A stretch of 64,000 bases of DNA from Agrobacterium rosae (GCF_002915175.1 NZ_NXEJ01000008.1:283096-347095), one strand, 5' to 3'. Counted from the stretch's first letter, positions 45,801-54,600 are shown. A program made the numbers and translations. The notes: generated by a model from the sequence alone, not told the origin.

Positions 45801-46098
45801 CTTTCTTGCCATGGGTAAGCAGACGGCACAGCCGGCCGTAGGCGGCCCGATCTGTGGGATAGACAAGCACGGAGATGTCGTCTTCCAGGTCGAGCCTGCA
45901 CCCGATGACGAGCCGGATTCCTGTTTTTTCCGCAGCCCGATAGGCGCGCGGGATTCCGGTGAGGCTGTTGCGATCCACAATGCCCAGGGCCTCGATGCCG
46001 AGGGCTTTTGCCTGGGCAAACAAATCCTCGCAGGAACTGACCCCCCGCAGGAACGAGAAATGCGATGTCACCTGAAGTTCGGCATATTGAGCGCTCAT
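42841..46098 (-). CDS. dnaE2: Error-prone DNA polymerase III alpha-type subunit
   Basis: The 1085-residue enzyme is the C-family polymerase that copies past lesions in the ImuA-ImuB-DnaE2 mutasome. It begins with a PHP domain (YAELQVTSHFSFLRGVSSCE), then the polymerase core with catalytic acidic residues in PDIDVDFEHQRREEII (near residue 375), and C-terminally a helix-hairpin-helix and OB-fold (LEIAGLVLVRQRPGSAKGV). It lacks the long C-terminal tail of replicative DnaE and is of the shorter DnaE2 length. Its start overlaps imuB by 4 bases. Confidence 0.96.
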   Translation of the reverse strand: MSAQYAELQVTSHFSFLRGVSSCEDLFAQAKALGIEALGIVDRNSLTGIPRAYRAAEKTGIRLVIGCRLDLEDDISVLVYPTDRAAYGRLCRLLTHGKKAAGKGKCHLTWSDLVAYGEGLLVILLPDLADEVLSIRLRRLKADFGDRAYVAMSLRRRPNDQVRLYDLSHMAERTGVATVVTNDVLFHEPERRMLQDVVTCIRHNCTIDDAGFRRERHADRYLKPPQEMHRLFSAYPGALKRTLEIVRRCKFSLKELKYQYPEENILPGLNAQEALEKYVWDEVPGKYPDGLPEKVKNSLKHELAIIAKKKYAPYFLTVNAIVRKAREMEILCQGRGSAANSAVCFVLGITAIDPKDSDLLFERFVSEDRDEPPDIDVDFEHQRREEIIQWIYNHYGHDKAALCSVISRYRGKGAIRDVGKVLGLPEDLTKLMSSQIWWWTEDAGEKEAKDLNINLNDRRVKLAFDLARQLIGTPRHHSQHPGGFVLTHDRLDELVPILPAAMDDRSIIEWDKDDIEVVEFMKMDCLALGMLSCMRRAFDMLTVRKGKKFELTSIENGDKPTYAMICKADTIGTFQIESRAQMSMLPRLRPQELYDLVIQVAIVRPGPIQGNMVHPYLKRREEKAQGKTIEYEHPMLEKVLHKTLGVPLFQEHAMRLAIDCAGFSANEADQLRRAMATFKNVGTIANFESKLIGGLIAKGFAPEFAERLFAQIKGFGSYGFPESHAASFALIAYASSWVKCHHPDIFCAALLNSQPMGFYAPAQLVRDARDHGVVVRPVCVNTSRWDCRLEEEVGPERNAVRLGMCLVKGLSNKRAGDIIACREDRPFVSIDDLWRRAGVPVDALVALAEADAFLPSLGLSRRQALWAIKALRDEPLPLFAAAAASQNSVIAELSEPEVALRPMTAGGEVVQDYGHVGLTLREHPMAFLRDDLSKRRIATCAQTVGANDGSWLEIAGLVLVRQRPGSAKGVIFMTLEDETGIANAVVWVKTFEKYRRVILSAGMVGIYGKIQREGEVVHLVARRITDLSDVLKSVGEREGPFPLPHGRGDEFHHGIPPEDRRRLPKRADMQEDGGDQITVKGRNFH

Positions 46099-47612
46099 CC
46101 GAATAGCCCGTGCATAAACCAGCTCAAGGAGCCGGTATTGGCGTGCTCACCATCACCGTAGCGGAAAATCCAGAAGCGCTCGCCTGCCTCATCCTCCACG
46201 GTGAAATAATCGCGAACTGCAGCCTGTTCGCAGTCGCGTTTCCACCATTCACCGAAAACGCGTTCCGGCCCATCGGCCCGTTTCACCAGACGGCGGACAC
46301 CGCGCCATGTGAAGCTTTTGGGCGGATGATCCGGCAACAGTGCCATTGTCTTGATCGGCTCCGGGCGGGCAAGGAGGCGAACTGGACGTGGCCAGTGGTC
46401 CGGCCAGCCGAGAGGATCAGCGGCAGACTGTGCAGCAACCATCTGGACGGAACGTTCGGGTACATCGCTGGCGACTGCCGCATAACGATAGACCTTGTGG
46501 CCGCGGTTGATGATGACATCGACGGTTTCACCAATATCGGCTTTCGCATCATCCAGCAGGGTGGAGCGCGCCTGCCCCACCACCAGCGCTTCCGCGTGGG
46601 TTGCCGTCAGAGTCATTTTCTCGATGCCGAAACCGGGGTCGATCGTATCGATCCGGTCGCTCAAGAGGCGGGTCAATTGCTTGACGTCGCGAACCGGTTT
46701 GGAGGTTCCGGCGCGGATGGCCTGCAAGCCGCTATCGACCCGGTGCAGCACGAGATCGACACGTCGTGCGCCGAGGCCACGCTTTTCCAGCCCGAGACAA
46801 AGCCGGCGAACGAGCTTTTCGGTGTATCGTGCGATGGTCTCGGCAGCAGAAATGGGTTCGGCAAAGAAGCGAAAAACTTCGACCAATTCCGGCACGCGGA
46901 TCGGCTCAATCGGTTCTGACAGCAGGCCATGAGCATGATCCAGCCTGCGACCCACCTGCGGGCCGAAACGCAGCGTGACCGGCGCACGCGCTGTTGCCAT
47001 CAACTGCCCAATGTGGCGAAAGCCCAGCACTTTCAGATCGGCCACGGTCCTCGGCTCCAGACGAAGAGCCGCCAAGGGGAGAGATGCGAGTGCGGCAAAG
47101 GCACCCGCTTGCGGCACGATGGTTGCGGCATCCTTGCCGAAGCGAGCCAGCGCATGCGCGGCACCCCAGCTGTCGGCAATCGCAGCACGTGCCGTAAAGC
47201 CAAGCCCGTGCAGGCGGTTGATCATGCCGGTCAGCATCAGATGTTCGTTGCCATGCAGATGGTCCGCACCCGTCGTATCCAGCACCAGACCATCAGGCGG
47301 ATCAGGCGCGACAATCGGTGCGTAGATCCGCAGGAACCAGAAGGCGAGGTCCCGCAGCGCTTTGGCATCCTCGGCAGCCTGCAACTCCTCCACGATGAGG
47401 CCGGGCAGAATGGCCTGCGCCTTGCTGACCGGCATGCCAAGCCTCAGGCCAGCCGATGCTGCCGCAACATCCTGCGCTGCGATTACCCGACGACTTCCCT
47501 GTCTGGCAATCATCACCACCGGGCGGTCAAGCGGTGGCGCTTGTTTGCCAAGCGTCCTGCGGTAGCGGTCTGTCGACCATGTCGGCAGGTAGAGCGAGAC
47601 GACCCTTTGCAT
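46095..47612 (-). CDS. imuB: ImuB, catalytically degenerate Y-family polymerase
   Basis: The 505-residue protein is a Y-family polymerase relative that lacks the acidic catalytic residues and acts as a hub, binding the sliding clamp and DnaE2. The start taken is the ATG at 47612 (MQRVVSLYLPTWSTDRYRR), which matches the family N-terminus and has GTGGAAG upstream; the frame stays open further into imuA. The segment ASAGLRLGMPVSKAQAILPG and the little-finger region follow the usual order. It overlaps the 3' end of imuA by 86 bases in another frame, and dnaE2 by 4 bases. Confidence 0.93.
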   Translation of the reverse strand: MQRVVSLYLPTWSTDRYRRTLGKQAPPLDRPVVMIARQGSRRVIAAQDVAAASAGLRLGMPVSKAQAILPGLIVEELQAAEDAKALRDLAFWFLRIYAPIVAPDPPDGLVLDTTGADHLHGNEHLMLTGMINRLHGLGFTARAAIADSWGAAHALARFGKDAATIVPQAGAFAALASLPLAALRLEPRTVADLKVLGFRHIGQLMATARAPVTLRFGPQVGRRLDHAHGLLSEPIEPIRVPELVEVFRFFAEPISAAETIARYTEKLVRRLCLGLEKRGLGARRVDLVLHRVDSGLQAIRAGTSKPVRDVKQLTRLLSDRIDTIDPGFGIEKMTLTATHAEALVVGQARSTLLDDAKADIGETVDVIINRGHKVYRYAAVASDVPERSVQMVAAQSAADPLGWPDHWPRPVRLLARPEPIKTMALLPDHPPKSFTWRGVRRLVKRADGPERVFGEWWKRDCEQAAVRDYFTVEDEAGERFWIFRYGDGEHANTGSLSWFMHGLFG

Positions 47613-48288
47613 CACAGGCTTCCACTTCAAAATCGGCACATTCGCCGCCACGACACCGCAAAAGCTCCAGAAACCAACGCGCCCGACCCACCCCCTGCAC
47701 CGGCAAGGGTGTGGAGGGCCGCACGGAAATGCGCCACCGCGTGACGGCAGCCGTCGGCTGTCCGAACTCAACAGCACCGGATGGATGACGCCAGCGACGA
47801 ATTGCGAGACCGACGACCCCGGACCCTTCCGCCGCCAATTGCAAACGTCGGGAGATGGTCATTGGCAGTTTCGACACTTCACCCACCACTGCCCCGAAGC
47901 CGTTGCAGCGCAAGCCCTCTTCGAAACAGTCCAGCACGCCTTTTTCATCGCGACACTCCACAATGATCAGGCGGTTTTGCGATAGGCCCGCCTGCGTCAA
48001 GGCAGGCATGAACAGATCAGGCCGGGTCACGCACCAAAGAATTTTGCCTTTCACACGTGCGGCTATGCCTGCGGAAAACAGCGCCGGAGCAGCGCCATCC
48101 ACGGCACCATTGCCGCCACCGCTGACCTCGTGCAAACTTCCGAGCTTCAAGCCGCCGCCGGGCAGATGCTCATCAATGGAAGGAACACCGAAAGGCAGGG
48201 TTTCATGATGCCGTACCGGACCTTGCGTGATCCGCTCCAGCCGCTCCCGCAATTCTTCGACAACCAACTGTTCGGCGCGTTTATGCAT
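47527..48288 (-). CDS. imuA: ImuA, RecA-like mutasome protein
   Basis: The 253-residue protein has a RecA/SulA-like fold and is needed for ImuB- and DnaE2-dependent mutagenesis. Typical segments are LPFGVPSIDEHLPGGGLKLG near residue 30 and LHEVSGGGN; the classical Walker A lysine is not evident, as in other ImuA proteins. It is the first gene of the operon, 44 bases downstream of a LexA box. Its last 28 codons overlap imuB. Confidence 0.93.
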   Translation of the reverse strand: MHKRAEQLVVEELRERLERITQGPVRHHETLPFGVPSIDEHLPGGGLKLGSLHEVSGGGNGAVDGAAPALFSAGIAARVKGKILWCVTRPDLFMPALTQAGLSQNRLIIVECRDEKGVLDCFEEGLRCNGFGAVVGEVSKLPMTISRRLQLAAEGSGVVGLAIRRWRHPSGAVEFGQPTAAVTRWRISVRPSTPLPVQGVGRARWFLELLRCRGGECADFEVEACDAKGRLALPADMVDRPLPQDAWQTSATA

Positions 48289-48331
48289 GACACAACACTT
48301 TTAGAGGCACTTCACGCTTCAAAAACTACTT

Positions 48332-48346
48332 GTTCACTTTTTGTTC
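48332..48346 (-). promoter_or_regulatory. LexA (SOS) box of the imuA-imuB-dnaE2 operon
   Basis: GTTCACTTTTTGTTC is an exact GTTC-N7-GTTC, the alphaproteobacterial LexA operator. It lies 44 bases before the imuA start, the usual place for SOS control of this cassette. Confidence 0.9.
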
Positions 48347-48422
48347 CTACTTCAGCAAAGAGTCAATAAGCTTTCCCGCGTCCTGTGGATAAGACAAAAA
48401 GACGTCTCCATATTGATGAAAG

Positions 48423-49688
48423 TCAGCGCCCCGGCACAGGGCGCATGGCCACGCCAGAAAATGCGCCAGCGGCCACACGCTTTGGCAGCGTCAGTTTTCC
48501 TGCTGAATAATAGAGCAGGAAAGAGCCGATCTGATAGGCGAAGATAATGTCGATTTCCACGAAGGATCGCACAACGAACAGCGCGCAAAGAGCAAAAAGG
48601 ATCAGTCCCTGCGGATCGCGGTTGCGCACCAGCACAGAGCGCAAGTGCCCGAGGAGCGTTCCGTACAGCACCATAACCAGCAGTGCCAAGCCAACGAAGC
48701 CATTCTCTACGACGGTTTCGATATAGGTATTGTGGAAGTGAAAACCGCTGCGCGTGGTGATGAAGAAATCGTCCCACAGACGCTCGGCATCATAAAAGCC
48801 CACGACCCAAAAGCCTTGATAGCCTACGCCCAGGATAGGAGAGGCTTTCGCGGCCTCGATGCCTTGCTGCCATAGATAGGTGCGCCCGGTCAGTGTCGAG
48901 TCCTTGCCGAAAATGCCAAGCACCGCATCCAGCAGGCCAAATTGCAAAGCCGCCACCACAAGCAGGCCACCTGCGCCCACCAGAGCAAGAAAGATCATCT
49001 TGCGATTGGCGGGAGACAGCATGCCCATGGGCATAAAGCCGATGATGAGAGCAACAACGGCGGCCGTCGTGATGACTGACGTGGCCGATTGTGATGCCAG
49101 CAGGCAATAAGCTGAGAGCAAGCCTGCCATTCCGGCAATACCAAGCCAGATCATGTCGCGCTGACGCAGCACCAGCACCGAGGAGGCGGCAAAAATCACA
49201 CCGAGAGATGCATAGAAACCAAGCTGATTCTTGGAGGAAAAAGCACCGACGAAACTGAATGTGCCATCCAGAGCGTCGAAAAGATAAATACCGAACAGCA
49301 TGGAATAAAGCAGAACGACAATAATGCCGATAAGCGCACCGCGCGTCAGTGTGGTGATCGAGATGACGCGCATCGCAATCAGTGCGCAGACGATATGCGT
49401 CATATATTGAATGGATGCCCTCATGGTTGTGGACATGGCGTCCGACCAGAAACTGGAGAGCACCGCGAGAATACCGAAACCGAAAATCCAGAGGTAACGG
49501 GTGTAATTGCCCAAAACACGACGGTAATCCACCAGAACGAGTGGGAGCCACACGGCGTAGTAGGCAAGGACCGAGACCATGCCGAACTTGGATGAATAGG
49601 CGAAGACGAAGAATGACAGCGCCACCGCCGCCATTCCGTAAAGGCCGTTTCTATCCGGATCGATCAGTGCCGATTTGGCAATCCGCAT
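48423..49688 (-). CDS. exoQ: Exopolysaccharide polymerase-like membrane protein
   Basis: The 421-residue inner-membrane protein has about ten membrane segments and a large periplasmic loop holding LTGRTYLWQQGIEAAKASPI, GVGYQGFW and HFHNTYIETVVENGFVGL, which is the Wzy/O-antigen ligase pattern. In Sinorhizobium meliloti ExoQ polymerises succinoglycan octasaccharide units. It follows exoF by 7 bases and ends the exoY-exoF-exoQ operon. It is distinct from lipopolysaccharide ligases by context. Confidence 0.85.
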   Translation of the reverse strand: MRIAKSALIDPDRNGLYGMAAVALSFFVFAYSSKFGMVSVLAYYAVWLPLVLVDYRRVLGNYTRYLWIFGFGILAVLSSFWSDAMSTTMRASIQYMTHIVCALIAMRVISITTLTRGALIGIIVVLLYSMLFGIYLFDALDGTFSFVGAFSSKNQLGFYASLGVIFAASSVLVLRQRDMIWLGIAGMAGLLSAYCLLASQSATSVITTAAVVALIIGFMPMGMLSPANRKMIFLALVGAGGLLVVAALQFGLLDAVLGIFGKDSTLTGRTYLWQQGIEAAKASPILGVGYQGFWVVGFYDAERLWDDFFITTRSGFHFHNTYIETVVENGFVGLALLVMVLYGTLLGHLRSVLVRNRDPQGLILFALCALFVVRSFVEIDIIFAYQIGSFLLYYSAGKLTLPKRVAAGAFSGVAMRPVPGR

Positions 49689-49695
49689 GTGGGCC

Positions 49696-50967
49696 TCACT
49701 GCATCAGAACGTCTGATGACACCTTTATCACATCACCAGGCTGAATGGATGTGGTTTCGTCAGCCTTGATTTCCTTCGATGTACCGTCCTGTTCGCGAAC
49801 GATAACGTAGGTGATGGTCGCCGACTTGCCCGAAGGATCAAAGCGAATGGCCTCGGCTGATTGCGCCAGTGCTTCGGAAATCAATTCGCGGCTGGTGCCG
49901 AGTTGCAGGTTCAGCTTCTGCAGTTCAGCTTCTGTATCCTGCAATTCCTTGGAGCGCTGAGCGACCCAATCATTGCGCAGGTTGATCTCGTCCTGCATTG
50001 CCTTGTTGATATCCTGCTTGGCGCGCAACGAAGACGTATCGATATCGAGAAGCGTGGACTCCACTTCGGCGGCACGCTCTTCGGCAGAAATCCGCCGCTG
50101 GGCAAGGGCAAGACCCTGCTCATTCAGCCGGTTTACCTTTTCCTTGTCCTCATTGGCCAGTTGCAGCTGACGATTCTGGGTTTCCGACTTCTTTTGCAGG
50201 GATTCGACTTCCGTTTCCAGAAGCTGCCTGAGATCGGTCAGGGCCTTCAACTGAAGCGTATAGCGTTCGCTACGCGACTTCATGAGAGCATTTTCGCTCT
50301 CCAAGAGAGCATCGATATTCAGGATATTTTCAAGGGCGGGCGTCTTGGCTATTTCCGTGTCGCCCCTCACCTCTGCCTGAAGCCGAGCCTGCCGTGCCAG
50401 AAGACGACCGCGCTGGTCGTCATAGACGGCAGCATCGCCACGGGCATTGATAAAGTCGCGTGCAAAGCGCTGGCCAGCATCGGAACGGCGCAAACCGCCG
50501 GAAAGGCTGACAGCCTTCAATACGGTCAGATTGGGGGCATAGGGATATTCGCCGGGGGTCTGAACATCACCGGTCAGGAACACCGGGCGGAATTGAGAGA
50601 TTTCGACGGAGGCAGACGGCAGGTTGCGCAACGCAAACTTGCTTTGCAGTTGCGCACCGATCTCTTCACCCACTTGGCCTGTGGTTTTACCGGCAACGTC
50701 CAATTGGCCGATGAATGGCAGGGACAGCGAACCGGATGCGCCAACGGAATAATCTCCGTTGATCACTTCCCAATTGCGGATAGTGCCATCGGCAGGCTGC
50801 CATTCGGCAACGCGAATGCGCAGCTTGTCAGCGGTGCCGAGAAGATATTGCTTGTCCTGCGCAAATGCCTGGAGAGGAGCAATGAAAACCAGCGACGCTG
50901 TAACAGCAAGCGCAAAGAATTTGCGGGACGCAACGTTTTTAGAAAAGCCGGTGGCGATGCCAACCAT
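49696..50967 (-). CDS. exoF: Polysaccharide export protein of the outer-membrane/periplasm
   Basis: The 423-residue protein has a signal peptide (SRKFFALAVTASLVFIAPLQ, cut near AFA-QD), a polysaccharide export domain (YLLGTADKLRIRVAEW, GDYSVGASGSLSLPFIGQLD), a soluble-ligand-binding beta-grasp repeat (VFLTGDVQTPGEYPYAPNLT), and then a coiled coil of about 150 residues. ExoF of Sinorhizobium has this layout. The ATG at 50967 is chosen because GGAG lies 6 bases upstream; the ATG four codons earlier lacks a site. Confidence 0.88.
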   Translation of the reverse strand: MVGIATGFSKNVASRKFFALAVTASLVFIAPLQAFAQDKQYLLGTADKLRIRVAEWQPADGTIRNWEVINGDYSVGASGSLSLPFIGQLDVAGKTTGQVGEEIGAQLQSKFALRNLPSASVEISQFRPVFLTGDVQTPGEYPYAPNLTVLKAVSLSGGLRRSDAGQRFARDFINARGDAAVYDDQRGRLLARQARLQAEVRGDTEIAKTPALENILNIDALLESENALMKSRSERYTLQLKALTDLRQLLETEVESLQKKSETQNRQLQLANEDKEKVNRLNEQGLALAQRRISAEERAAEVESTLLDIDTSSLRAKQDINKAMQDEINLRNDWVAQRSKELQDTEAELQKLNLQLGTSRELISEALAQSAEAIRFDPSGKSATITYVIVREQDGTSKEIKADETTSIQPGDVIKVSSDVLMQ

Positions 50968-51094
50968 CTTGAACTCCATATTTACGATCGCAAGACCGCG
51001 ACCGGATTACGACCAGCTTATAAGGGCCGGTCGCAAATGCCACATAGGGTGGCGGCAATATCTTTTGTGCAAAACGACGAACGATGAAATTTGT

Positions 51095-51775
51095 TCAGTA
51101 GCTGCCACGAGACATGCAAACTGCGGGAATGGTTTTAACGATAATCGAAACGTCCTGCATCATCGACCAGTTGCGCACATATTGCGTATCGAAGTCGACG
51201 CGCTCCTTGTAGGAAACGTCGTTACGACCGCTGATCTGCCACAAGCCAGTCAGGCCTGGACGCGTGCTGAGATAATAGGAAGCAGCGCCTTCGTAGTAGT
51301 TAAGCTCTTCGTCAACTACGGGACGTGGACCGACAACACTCATTTCGCCACGAAGGATATTAACGAGCTGCGGCAGTTCATCCAGGCTGAGCTTACGCAG
51401 AACGTTGCCGATCGCTGTGACGCGTGGGTCGTTCTTGAGTTTACGCGTAGCTTTCCATTCCTCGGCAGCTTCAGGGTTTGCTGCAAGGTACTGACGCAGA
51501 ACTTCATCACCGTTCATCACCATGGTGCGGAACTTCAGGCAATGGAACATACGTCCATTATGGCCGACGCGGCGGTGGCCATAAAATGCGGGACCACGGT
51601 CAGAGAATTTTACCATAGCCATGATCATCAAAAAGATCGGGCTAAGGATGAGGAGTGCTAGCAGGGCTGACGAAACGTCAAAGCTGCGTTTAGCAATTCC
51701 TCCGATTGGAAAGCTCAGGTCGGTATCGTCTGAGCTACTAAGCGGCGAAACAGCCGATCGTGTCGCGGACTTCAT
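51095..51775 (-). CDS. exoY: Undecaprenyl-phosphate sugar transferase starting exopolysaccharide synthesis
   Basis: The 226-residue membrane enzyme transfers the first sugar (galactose in succinoglycan) as sugar-1-phosphate to undecaprenyl phosphate. It has one N-terminal hydrophobic hairpin (KRSFDVSSALLALLILSPIF) and the catalytic part with CLKFRTMV, LRKLSLDELPQLVNILRGEM, SVVGPRPV and RPGLTGLWQISGR. GGAG lies 8-12 bases before the ATG. It heads the exoYFQ operon after a long leader. Confidence 0.92.
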   Translation of the reverse strand: MKSATRSAVSPLSSSDDTDLSFPIGGIAKRSFDVSSALLALLILSPIFLMIMAMVKFSDRGPAFYGHRRVGHNGRMFHCLKFRTMVMNGDEVLRQYLAANPEAAEEWKATRKLKNDPRVTAIGNVLRKLSLDELPQLVNILRGEMSVVGPRPVVDEELNYYEGAASYYLSTRPGLTGLWQISGRNDVSYKERVDFDTQYVRNWSMMQDVSIIVKTIPAVCMSRGSY

Positions 51776-52453
51776 AGAGGAAACTCCATTTATGTTTTGC
51801 GATGGTCGGTACCCGTTGGGCGCATCAATGAGACTAGATGAGACAGCAAGGCTGTGACCAGAATTTGATGGTTTTGAATTTTTTGTGAGGCAGGGTGCCT
51901 TAGTCTCGGCCCATGAGGGCCTCAGAAATACTCACAAAAGAACTGTTCACAATATTAACCGAACAAAAAACAACAACTACCCCACCTCTACGGTGCTTCA
52001 CGTTCGGAAATCTTGTGTTTACTCATGTATTAAGAGGGGCGTTACCTTGCATATAGTCTTATGGCGTTCTGCGTTGCGACGTGATTCCAAGTCCGCTTTG
52101 TCAAACAACGAAGCTTAAAAGGCCAAAAAATCTATTGTGCAGCGCAATAAAATTGCGGCGTCGCACACTCAAAAAGACAGGCAATGTCTGTATTTTTATG
52201 AAGAAAAATTAATCTTGTCTTCGAAATAATGGATTTACAGAGCAGAACTGGACGCAATCATGACGCAAATGCGGCGAAATAATGGCGCATTGAATTTGCA
52301 TAGCTCTTAATAATGCACGGCGAGTTCTCATATGCGGCGAATAGCATTTACGCCAATGAAATAAGTGTGATTCTACGCGCCCGTCTCGATTTATCAAAAT
52401 CACTAGCCATGCGTAAAAGCGAGTAGCGAACTTTAAATTGCATTCTATGAGGC
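51776..52453. other. Long regulatory region upstream of exoY
   Basis: About 680 bp without a gene. Near exoY an inverted repeat TTTTGTGAG (51881-51889) / CTCACAAAA (51931-51939) encloses two small hairpins, AGGC/GCCT (51888-51900) and GGCCC/GGGCC (51908-51921). The part from about 51950 to 52440 is markedly A/T-rich. Exopolysaccharide promoters in rhizobia are often heavily regulated, for example by MucR, so multiple sites are likely, but none is identified here. Confidence 0.5.
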
Positions 52454-52484
52454 AAAAAAAGAGCCGCCATTGGTATGGCGGCTC
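52454..52484 (-). terminator. Terminator of the PfpI/DJ-1 gene
   Basis: GAGCCGCCAT (52461-52470) and ATGGCGGCTC (52475-52484) form a perfect 10-bp stem with a 4-nt loop, followed on the minus strand by seven T (A run at 52454-52460). Confidence 0.9.
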
Positions 52485-52511
52485 TGATGGATGGCAATAT
52501 CGGTCTGGCAG

Positions 52512-53072
52512 CTATGCCGCACGTCGGTCGTGACGACCTTCTTCCACTTCCTCGACGATCTTTGCCACAAATGCGTCAAGGTCATCTGGCGAGCGTGACG
52601 TGACAATGCCCTTGTCGCAAACAACTTCCTCATCTTTCCAGATGCCGCCGGCGTTTTTAACATCGGTTTTAATGGAGCCGTAGGATGTAATCTGTCGGCC
52701 TTTTACTGCGTCTGCTTCCACCAGCAGCCACGGCGCGTGACAAATTGCAGCGACGACTTTGCCGGAAGCAACGAAATCTTTAACCACACGCATCGCGCTT
52801 TCATCGGCTCTCAAAACGTCTGGATTGATCTGCCCGCCTGGGAGAACGAGCGCGTCGAAGTCTTCAACGCGGACATCCTTTGCCAGCAGGTCGACACTGA
52901 TTGCGTCGCCCCAGTTCTTCTCATCCCAGCTTTTGATCTCGCCGTTCTCAATCGACGCGATTTTCACGTCGGCACCCTTGGCTTTCAACTGATCATAGGG
53001 AATGCGCAGTTCTGAACGTTCATAGCCATCAGTCGCAAGAATAACGATCTTTGCAGCATTAATCGCTGTCAT
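52512..53072 (-). CDS. PfpI/DJ-1 family protein (class I glutamine amidotransferase-like)
   Basis: The 186-residue cytoplasmic protein has the PfpI layout: KIVILATDGYERSELRIPYD, FDALVLPGGQINPD, and the nucleophile elbow AAICHAPWLLVEAD with the cysteine near residue 110 followed by His. Members act as deglycases, chaperones or peptidases in stress; the activity is not decidable. AGGAGA precedes the start. It is followed by a strong terminator and preceded by a small gene in the same direction. Confidence 0.9.
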   Translation of the reverse strand: MTAINAAKIVILATDGYERSELRIPYDQLKAKGADVKIASIENGEIKSWDEKNWGDAISVDLLAKDVRVEDFDALVLPGGQINPDVLRADESAMRVVKDFVASGKVVAAICHAPWLLVEADAVKGRQITSYGSIKTDVKNAGGIWKDEEVVCDKGIVTSRSPDDLDAFVAKIVEEVEEGRHDRRAA

Positions 53073-53110
53073 ATCTCTTCTCCTGTTGTTGGATTCTTAA
53101 AGTTGGAGGC

Positions 53111-53332
53111 TCAATTGGCCTCGTCAGAATTCACGGAGGGCAAAAAGAACTCGACATCTTCCATTCGAGCTTTTTCCAGCACCGCAATTCTCTCCTGCCA
53201 GAAGCGTTCCGCCTCTTCAGGTTCCTCGTCGTATTGACGAACAAACGTTTTATTGTCGTCGATCATCACCTGACGGGTTCCGCCAAGCAGCATGTATTCT
53301 TCCGCAAGCTTACGCGTTTCGGTCTTTTCCAT
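53111..53332 (-). CDS. Small hypothetical protein upstream of the PfpI/DJ-1 gene
   Basis: The 73-residue acidic protein starts MEKTETRKLAEEYMLLGG and is probably all helix; no membrane segment or known domain is recognised. GGAGAC lies 6 bases before the ATG at 53332; the frame is open 14 codons further without a ribosome site. It is 38 bp upstream of the PfpI/DJ-1 gene, so co-transcription is likely. Confidence 0.65.
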   Translation of the reverse strand: MEKTETRKLAEEYMLLGGTRQVMIDDNKTFVRQYDEEPEEAERFWQERIAVLEKARMEDVEFFLPSVNSDEAN

Positions 53333-53539
53333 GTCTTGTCTCCATTGACGGGACCTGGCGAGATCGGAGGACACCGGATGGTGAGGAGCTCGTTTGCCAG
53401 TTCGTCGGCCATCAAGAAAAAAGAAAAATCCTGATGTTCTTCAGCGCCATCATGTCCGTTTGACACGGCGGCTCTGCCAAAAGAACGTACCCCTTGGACA
53501 ATGGTTCCTAAAAAATAGAATACGAATATGAGGGAACGA

Positions 53540-54592
53540 TCAGGAACCGATAGCTTCGAGCTGGTTTAAAAGACGATGCGCGGACAAAAGTGCACTGCCG
53601 GTTGCGGCCACCATTTGCGGCAAAACCAGCCATTCCAGCATCCAGGCCGCACCCGAACGCTCTTGCTCGTGCACCATGGATTGATGCAGACCTGATATCT
53701 GCACGGCATTGAAGCGCCCCAGTGCAATAAGTGTTTCAGCCGCTACCGGATTTTGTTTGTGTGGCATGGCAGACGAGCCACCGCCGCCTGAAAGCCGGAT
53801 TTCGCCACCGGCCTGCGCCAGCAGCGCAATGTCCTGCCCGAGCTTTCCAAGCGAGCCTGTGATAAGGGACAGGATATGGCCGAAATCTGCAATACCATCG
53901 CGCTGGCTTTGCCATTGCCGTGCATCGACAAGTTCCAGCCGCTGCGCAAGCTCTGCCCGTACCGAGGCTCCCTTATCACCAAACTTTTCCAGCGTCCCGG
54001 CTGCCCCACCGAACTGAAGTGCAAAGCCATCGCTCGCGAAAGTCGCCAGACGCTCGCGGTGACGCCGTAAAGGCTCAAGCCATGTCGAAATTCTGTCGTC
54101 AGCAGTAATGGGGATCGCGGCCTGCATACGCGTGTAAGCCATCAGAGGCCTCGAGCCATCGCGCTTGGAAACATCCTCAAGCGCCGTGATGCATAAGGTC
54201 AGGCGTGCGTTGATAATTTGGGTCGCAGCTTTCAGACGCAGCATCAGGCTTGTATCGATGACATCCTGGCTGGTCGCGCCGAAGTGGACCTTTGCCGCTG
54301 CATTCCCGCCTACGGCACCGCGCAACTGGCGCACCAGTTCAGGGATGACCACGCCGTCTTTCGCGACGCCCTGACGCAACGCGTCTCCATCAATCGAAGC
54401 GCTTTCGATGCCCGCGACGATGTGCGCGGCATCCTCTTTCGAGATCACCCCCGTTGCGGCCTGCGCCTGCGCCAACGCGCTTTCAAACCGCAGCATGGCC
54501 GCGACATCTGCATCTGCAGAAAACAGCGCGGCAATTTCCGCGTCTCCGAAGAGACCACCGAGAAACGGATGTTCGAAAGGGGACAGGCTCAT
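53540..54592 (-). CDS. pcaB: 3-carboxy-cis,cis-muconate cycloisomerase
   Basis: The 350-residue enzyme of the fumarase/argininosuccinate lyase superfamily lactonises beta-carboxymuconate to gamma-carboxymuconolactone. Signatures are the N-terminal SLSPFEHPFLGGLFGD, HFGATSQDVIDTSLMLRL near residue 105, and the superfamily loop GSSAMPHKQNPVAAE near 260. The start at 54592 follows the family N-terminus and lies 8 bases after the pcaG stop. Members from other genera are about 100 residues longer at the C-terminus; the short form is common in rhizobia. Confidence 0.94.
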   Translation of the reverse strand: MSLSPFEHPFLGGLFGDAEIAALFSADADVAAMLRFESALAQAQAATGVISKEDAAHIVAGIESASIDGDALRQGVAKDGVVIPELVRQLRGAVGGNAAAKVHFGATSQDVIDTSLMLRLKAATQIINARLTLCITALEDVSKRDGSRPLMAYTRMQAAIPITADDRISTWLEPLRRHRERLATFASDGFALQFGGAAGTLEKFGDKGASVRAELAQRLELVDARQWQSQRDGIADFGHILSLITGSLGKLGQDIALLAQAGGEIRLSGGGGSSAMPHKQNPVAAETLIALGRFNAVQISGLHQSMVHEQERSGAAWMLEWLVLPQMVAATGSALLSAHRLLNQLEAIGS

Positions 54593-54600
54593 TTTACATC

